DNA from: Candidatus Bathyarchaeota archaeon | Lineage (GTDB): Archaea > Thermoproteota > Bathyarchaeia > Bathyarchaeales > Bathyarchaeaceae | Assembly (NCBI GenBank): GCA_023136395.1 | Contig: JAGLRI010000041.1 | Span: 1-9,474, forward strand | Direction: 5' to 3' | DNA length: 9,474 nt | Shown here: positions 6,923 to 9,474 of the stretch, piece by piece | Layout of the letters: the number at the start of each line of letters is the position of its first letter | Numbering within the stretch: position 1 is the first letter of the stretch | The notes under the pieces: model-generated | Databases searched by the model: none | What the model was told of the DNA's origin: nothing | Seen by the model: only the letters and a program-made list of their open reading frames with translations | Translations under genes and position numbers: made by a program

Positions 6923-7924
6923 GTGGAGATACTAAAGAGTAAAGGATTCATTGTCATCTTGTTAATAGGCGTTATACTCGGTACTGCTGGTTTTGTGTTA
7001 GGTTTAAGGGCGGTCCTAAGAATAGAATCCCCCTTAATGGTCGTAGCCTCTGAGAGCATGGTTCCTACCCTGCATGTTGGCGATGTAATTGTGGTTCAAG
7101 GAGGATTAACTACCTCCGAAATAGAGGCGGCTCCAGCCCCTGAAGGAGACATAATCGTATTTCGTGAGCCCGGTGATCCAATGCATTTTATTGTGCATAG
7201 AGCCATAAATGAAACAAATGGTAGTTTTGAAACAAAGGGTGACAATAACTATATTAAAGATCCGTGGCCGGTTTCAGAAAATAATATAATTGGAAAAGTT
7301 ATAGGTCGTATTCCCCTCGTTGGTTATCTCTTTCTTCTCTTGCGAACTCCTTTGGGATTACTGGCGTTCATAGCATTGATACTGATTTTTTTATTTCAAG
7401 AGTATCTTTTCCCTCAGAAGAAGGAAAATTTGACCAAAACAAATCAAGCCTTTAATAAAACCAATAAAGATTATCCTGTCAACTTGTCAAAAATAAAAAA
7501 GGGGTCTCTAATTATCCTGGTCTCTGTTACAGTACTTCCATATGTGGCGTCGTTTATAGCTTTGGATTTACCTCTACTTTATAGCGTTAAATTTTTAGCT
7601 TTGATGTTTTGGTATGGTGCAAGTTTGACTGTCCCACTAGTTTTTGAAGATTTGAGTTCAAGTTTTCTTTTCTGGGTTTATCATCTTGTTCTTGTGGGTA
7701 TTCCTGTTGGTTCAGCTCTAGTTTATCATATAACTAGTATTATGCCCAGCATGTGGTATACTATGGGAGAGCAGGTATTGCCTGTCGCTTGGCATTTACC
7801 CGGCGCGTTATCACATTTTTACTATTCTTTCATTTCCACATTAGGTCTCTTATTAATGCCAGGATGCGTTTTGTTCGTTGCTATATGTTGGGTTAAGTAT
7901 CGTAGCCTTCTGAAGAAGGAATAG
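6923..7924 (+). CDS. Signal peptidase I-like (Sec11/S26B-type) membrane protease with extra C-terminal membrane domain
   Basis: The N-terminal half is an archaeal/ER-type signal peptidase I. It has a membrane anchor (about 8-31), the catalytic serine in SESMVPTL (S45), GDVIVV, an IVHRAI box with H92 in place of the bacterial lysine, and TKGDNN (D107, with D113 nearby) for the third catalytic residue. Such enzymes cleave signal peptides on the outer face of the membrane. A second span region follows at about 131-158. The protein is then unusual: after a polar, Asn/Lys-rich linker (164-193) there is a second membrane block of about four spans (194-214, 217-240, 247-269, 300-324). Archaeal homologues are usually under about 200 residues; this one is 333. 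The role of the added domain is unknown. GTG 6923 is the first possible start because TAA immediately precedes it. Its stop abuts the pyrE stop. Confidence 0.85.
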   Translation: MEILKSKGFIVILLIGVILGTAGFVLGLRAVLRIESPLMVVASESMVPTLHVGDVIVVQGGLTTSEIEAAPAPEGDIIVFREPGDPMHFIVHRAINETNGSFETKGDNNYIKDPWPVSENNIIGKVIGRIPLVGYLFLLLRTPLGLLAFIALILIFLFQEYLFPQKKENLTKTNQAFNKTNKDYPVNLSKIKKGSLIILVSVTVLPYVASFIALDLPLLYSVKFLALMFWYGASLTVPLVFEDLSSSFLFWVYHLVLVGIPVGSALVYHITSIMPSMWYTMGEQVLPVAWHLPGALSHFYYSFISTLGLLLMPGCVLFVAICWVKYRSLLKKE

Positions 7925-7935
7925 TTATTTTTTTA
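7925..7935 (+). terminator. T-tract directly after the signal peptidase stop
   Basis: TTATTTTTTTA follows the TAG stop without any spacer and contains seven consecutive Ts (7928-7934). A U-rich tract is the typical archaeal termination signal. On the other strand the same bases encode the terminal Lys-Lys-stop of the PyrE-like protein. Confidence 0.45.
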
Positions 7936-8575
7936 CTTGTTTGAGAATCATTTTCAATTGATCTTCTGTTATTACTCCTATATCATAGAGTCTATTGACC
8001 GCCTCGCTAACCCTTACTAAATAATGCAAAACGATGCCATTCTTAGCTAACATTTCCTTCCCACCCTCCTCCCGATCTAATAACACAACAGCATCTGTCA
8101 CTACTCCTCCCTCGGCTCTTATTGCCGTGGCAACTTTTTTCAACGAACTTCCTGTTGTTATTAAGTCGTCCATTAACAAAACACGGTCCCCCGGCATAAC
8201 TACGCCTTCAATTCTGCGACTCCGTCCATGCAATCGTGTTTGCGGGCGAACGTAGAGAAAAGGTTTGCTAAGGTGGTATGCAATAACCGAGGCAAAAGGT
8301 ATTCCAGCTGTTGGAGTACCCGAGACTCTATCAAAATTCTTGGTTCCAAGATTCCTTTCTATAATGCTCAGATAGAGATTACAAACTCTTTGAAATGCGT
8401 CAGGAAAGCTGGGAACGATTCTTAAGTCAATATAATAAGGGCTCTTCTTTCCTGATGTCAAAGTGAAAATACCGAATTTTAGCGCCCCAATTCTCATAAG
8501 TATTTGGTAAATCTCTTCTTTATTTTTTTTAAACTCGCTATCATCGATCCCTCCGTGAGCATTTTTAAGGTTCAT
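7925..8575 (-). CDS. pyrE: Orotate phosphoribosyltransferase-like protein (PyrE)
   Basis: This 216-residue type I phosphoribosyltransferase fits OPRT, which joins orotate to PRPP to give OMP in pyrimidine synthesis. Visible features are FTLTSGKKSPYYIDLR (37-52, substrate region), GTPTAGIPFA (86-95), the flexible-loop segment VRPQTRLHG (109-117) followed by RIEG, and the PRPP-binding VLLMDDLITTGSSL (132-145, D136/D137). The loop is odd: OPRTs normally read R-K-x-x-K-x-H-G or similar, with a catalytic lysine, while here the equivalents are P111 and R114; R110 and H116 are kept. Activity is likely but a paralogue is possible. ATG 8575 is chosen over GTG 8599 because GGTGAG (8584-8579) sits just upstream and a TATA-like box near 8603-8613 predicts transcription starting near 8583, downstream of the GTG. 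The gene meets the peptidase gene tail to tail. Confidence 0.9.
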   Translation of the reverse strand: MNLKNAHGGIDDSEFKKNKEEIYQILMRIGALKFGIFTLTSGKKSPYYIDLRIVPSFPDAFQRVCNLYLSIIERNLGTKNFDRVSGTPTAGIPFASVIAYHLSKPFLYVRPQTRLHGRSRRIEGVVMPGDRVLLMDDLITTGSSLKKVATAIRAEGGVVTDAVVLLDREEGGKEMLAKNGIVLHYLVRVSEAVNRLYDIGVITEDQLKMILKQVKK

Positions 8576-8578
8576 TTT

Positions 8579-8584
8579 CTCACC
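8579..8584 (-). promoter_or_regulatory. Ribosome binding site deciding the pyrE start
   Basis: GGTGAG on the minus strand ends 3 bases before ATG 8575. The competing GTG at 8599 has only TGGA one base away. This favours a 216-residue product. Confidence 0.5.
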
Positions 8585-8602
8585 TAAACTTATTTTCACT
8601 CC

Positions 8603-8613
8603 AATTATTATAT
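8603..8613 (-). promoter_or_regulatory. TATA box for pyrE
   Basis: On the minus strand this reads ATATAATAATT, centred about 25 bases before the pyrE ribosome binding site. It predicts a very short leader and argues against translation from GTG 8599. Confidence 0.45.
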
Positions 8614-8664
8614 CAACCTTCCTCTAAAAATTTTGGATTTTCTGTACCACTCTTTCTATAGGCA

Positions 8665-8679
8665 GTATGCATACGTATG
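8665..8679. repeat. Overlapping perfect palindromes
   Basis: GTATGCATACGTATG contains two perfect 10-base palindromes sharing five bases: GTATGCATAC (8665-8674) and CATACGTATG (8670-8679). It amounts to three alternating GTATG/CATAC half-sites. It lies between the divergent pyrE and LarA-like genes and could be an operator, though it also lies within the startless frame described above. Confidence 0.35.
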
Positions 8680-8803
8680 ATATAACGGGTAAACTAGCGA
8701 CTTCATCTAAAAAGCGAAGATTGAATTCTCTATGTTTTCTTATAAATTCACTTATGGTACCTATAAAGGTAAAGCGCGAAAAGAAAAAAGATATTTGGCT
8801 CCG

Positions 8804-8813
8804 TAAATATAAT
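8804..8813 (+). promoter_or_regulatory. TATA box for the LarA-like gene
   Basis: TAAATATAAT is centred about 31 bases before ATG 8840 and predicts a start near 8834. The leader would be only a few bases, and no ribosome binding site precedes the ATG, so the message is probably leaderless or nearly so. Confidence 0.5.
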
Positions 8814-8839
8814 TCACGTTACAATTTGGTTGTGAAATA

Positions 8840-9474
8840 ATGGTTGAGGTTTGGCTCCCTTACGGACGAACTGAGGTTTGCGCAAGAATACCTACTCGAA
8901 ATTTCCTTGGCTTAATAGAGCCAAGAGAAAAACCTGGCGTGCCAAATCCCCACTCTGAAATTGAACGAGCTATGAACGAACCCATTGGTGCTAAGCGATT
9001 AAGTGAGATAGTGAAGCCCGGTGATAAAGTGGCTATAGTTGTTGATGATGCAGCTCGTCCCACCGCGAGTTATTTAACGGTTCCCTCAATTTTGAATGAA
9101 TTAAACTCTGCAGGTGTAACTGATGAGTATGTCACGGTTATTTTTGCTTGTGGCACTCATCGTGAAGTAGAAGCAATGGAGATGAAAAGACTAGTAGGCG
9201 ATGAGGTTCTAAATAGAGTGAAGATAATAAATCACGATTGCAAATCTACGGATCAAGTTTATATCGGTACCACATCTTTTGGAACGAAGGTCTGTGTAAA
9301 CAAGGTTTTTGCAGAAGCTGATGTAAGAGTTCTAACTGGAGATGTGGGTCTTCATTATTATGCTGGATATGGAGGAGGTAGAAAAAGCGTTCTACCCGGT
9401 GTATCAAATGCGCAATCTATTCAACAGAATCATGCAATGCTTTTACATCCTAAAGCCGAGATGGGTGTGCTGGA
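8840..9474 (+). CDS. LarA/DUF2088 family nickel-pincer racemase homologue, N-terminal part only
   Basis: The gene runs off the right edge after 211 codons, about half the usual 420 residues. The visible part has the family's N-terminal signatures: DDAARPT (R73), GTHRE (H107), NHD (H132), VNKVFAEAD (K155) and LHYYAGYGGGRKSVLPGV (H172). By alignment from memory, R73, H107, K155 and H172 correspond to R75, H108, K184 and H200 of Lactobacillus plantarum LarA, which hold the nickel-pincer cofactor and act in catalysis. LarA interconverts lactate enantiomers. Homologues racemise or epimerise other 2-hydroxyacids, so the substrate is open. The larB, larC and larE genes that make the cofactor are not in the window. 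ATG 8840 overlaps an upstream plus-strand TAA by one base, but a TATA box at 8804-8813 suggests an independent, nearly leaderless transcript. Confidence 0.9.
   Translation, partial: MVEVWLPYGRTEVCARIPTRNFLGLIEPREKPGVPNPHSEIERAMNEPIGAKRLSEIVKPGDKVAIVVDDAARPTASYLTVPSILNELNSAGVTDEYVTVIFACGTHREVEAMEMKRLVGDEVLNRVKIINHDCKSTDQVYIGTTSFGTKVCVNKVFAEADVRVLTGDVGLHYYAGYGGGRKSVLPGVSNAQSIQQNHAMLLHPKAEMGVL

Larger units (their letters stand above)
8624..8818 (-). pseudogene. Startless 64-codon frame resembling the C-terminal part of an Lrp/AsnC-type regulator
   Basis: Between an in-frame TAA (8821-8819) and a TAG (8626-8624) lie 64 open codons with no ATG, GTG or TTG. The conceptual product opens RELYLRSQ and ends with a helix-like segment (EFIRKHREFNLRFLDE), then VASLPVISYVCILPIERV and a short tail. 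The order ELYL, amphipathic helix, short loop, V-x-x-V-C, L-P-I-E-R recalls the effector-binding (RAM) half of archaeal Lrp/AsnC proteins. That is recognition by eye and not certain. The DNA-binding half would have to lie where the LarA-like gene now starts, so a decayed remnant is more likely than an active gene. The LarA promoter lies inside it. A competing plus-strand frame covers the same bases and may equally be noise. Confidence 0.3.

Noticed and set aside
8667..8840. Plus-strand 57-codon frame whose TAA overlaps the ATG of the LarA-like gene by one base (TAATG)
   Set aside because: The stop-start overlap looks like translational coupling, but the upstream ATG has only a weak AGG for a ribosome binding site. 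The product is a lysine/arginine-rich sequence without recognisable pattern, and the LarA TATA box lies inside the frame. The minus-strand frame over the same bases looks more protein-like.
8860..9063. Minus-strand 67-codon frame
   Set aside because: It is antisense to the well-supported LarA-like coding sequence and its sequence is low in family-like features.
1..9474. CRISPR arrays, tRNA or rRNA genes, insertion sequences or integrases
   Set aside because: No regularly spaced repeats, cloverleaf sequences, terminal inverted repeats with a transposase, or integrase motifs were found. Apart from the spacers described, the window is filled by recognisable genes.

Overview
The window looks archaeal. 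The evidence is TATA-like boxes about 25 bases upstream of several starts, a mix of Shine-Dalgarno-led and apparently leaderless genes, frequent TTG/GTG starts, and protein families typical of archaea: an Lhr-type helicase, a small aKMT-like lysine methyltransferase and a Ser-His-Asp (Sec11-like) signal peptidase. The DNA is AT-rich. An uncultured TACK-type lineage such as Bathyarchaeia is a reasonable guess, but no rRNA or other marker here settles it.

Left block, minus strand (1-3680). A large Lhr superfamily-2 helicase (819-3680) is followed downstream on the same strand by a small class I methyltransferase (226-699). After that comes a cysteine-cluster (CxxCxxCC) protein whose N-terminus lies at 158-1 and which runs off the window edge. 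No clear termination signal separates the three, so they may be partly co-transcribed.

Centre block, plus strand (3696-7924). The region between the helicase and the centre block is a divergent promoter. A TATA-like box near 3823-3832 leads into a 24-residue single-membrane-span micropeptide with a strong ribosome binding site. 36 bases later comes a P-type IIA cation ATPase (3983-6790) that keeps every side-chain calcium ligand of the animal SERCA pump. This layout resembles KdpF/KdpB or sarcolipin/SERCA and is the most interesting candidate new system in the window. A 132-base spacer with two inverted repeats and a possible 20-codon leader ORF separates the ATPase from a signal peptidase I-like protein. 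That protein carries an extra C-terminal multi-span membrane domain.

Right block (7925-9474). A PyrE-like orotate phosphoribosyltransferase (minus strand) meets the peptidase stop-to-stop with no spacer; its active-site loop lacks the usual catalytic lysine. Between pyrE and the last gene lies a startless minus-strand reading frame (8624-8818) resembling the C-terminal part of an Lrp/AsnC regulator. The last gene (8840 to the right edge, truncated) is a LarA/DUF2088 family nickel-pincer racemase homologue.

No tRNA, rRNA, CRISPR array, insertion sequence or integrase was seen.
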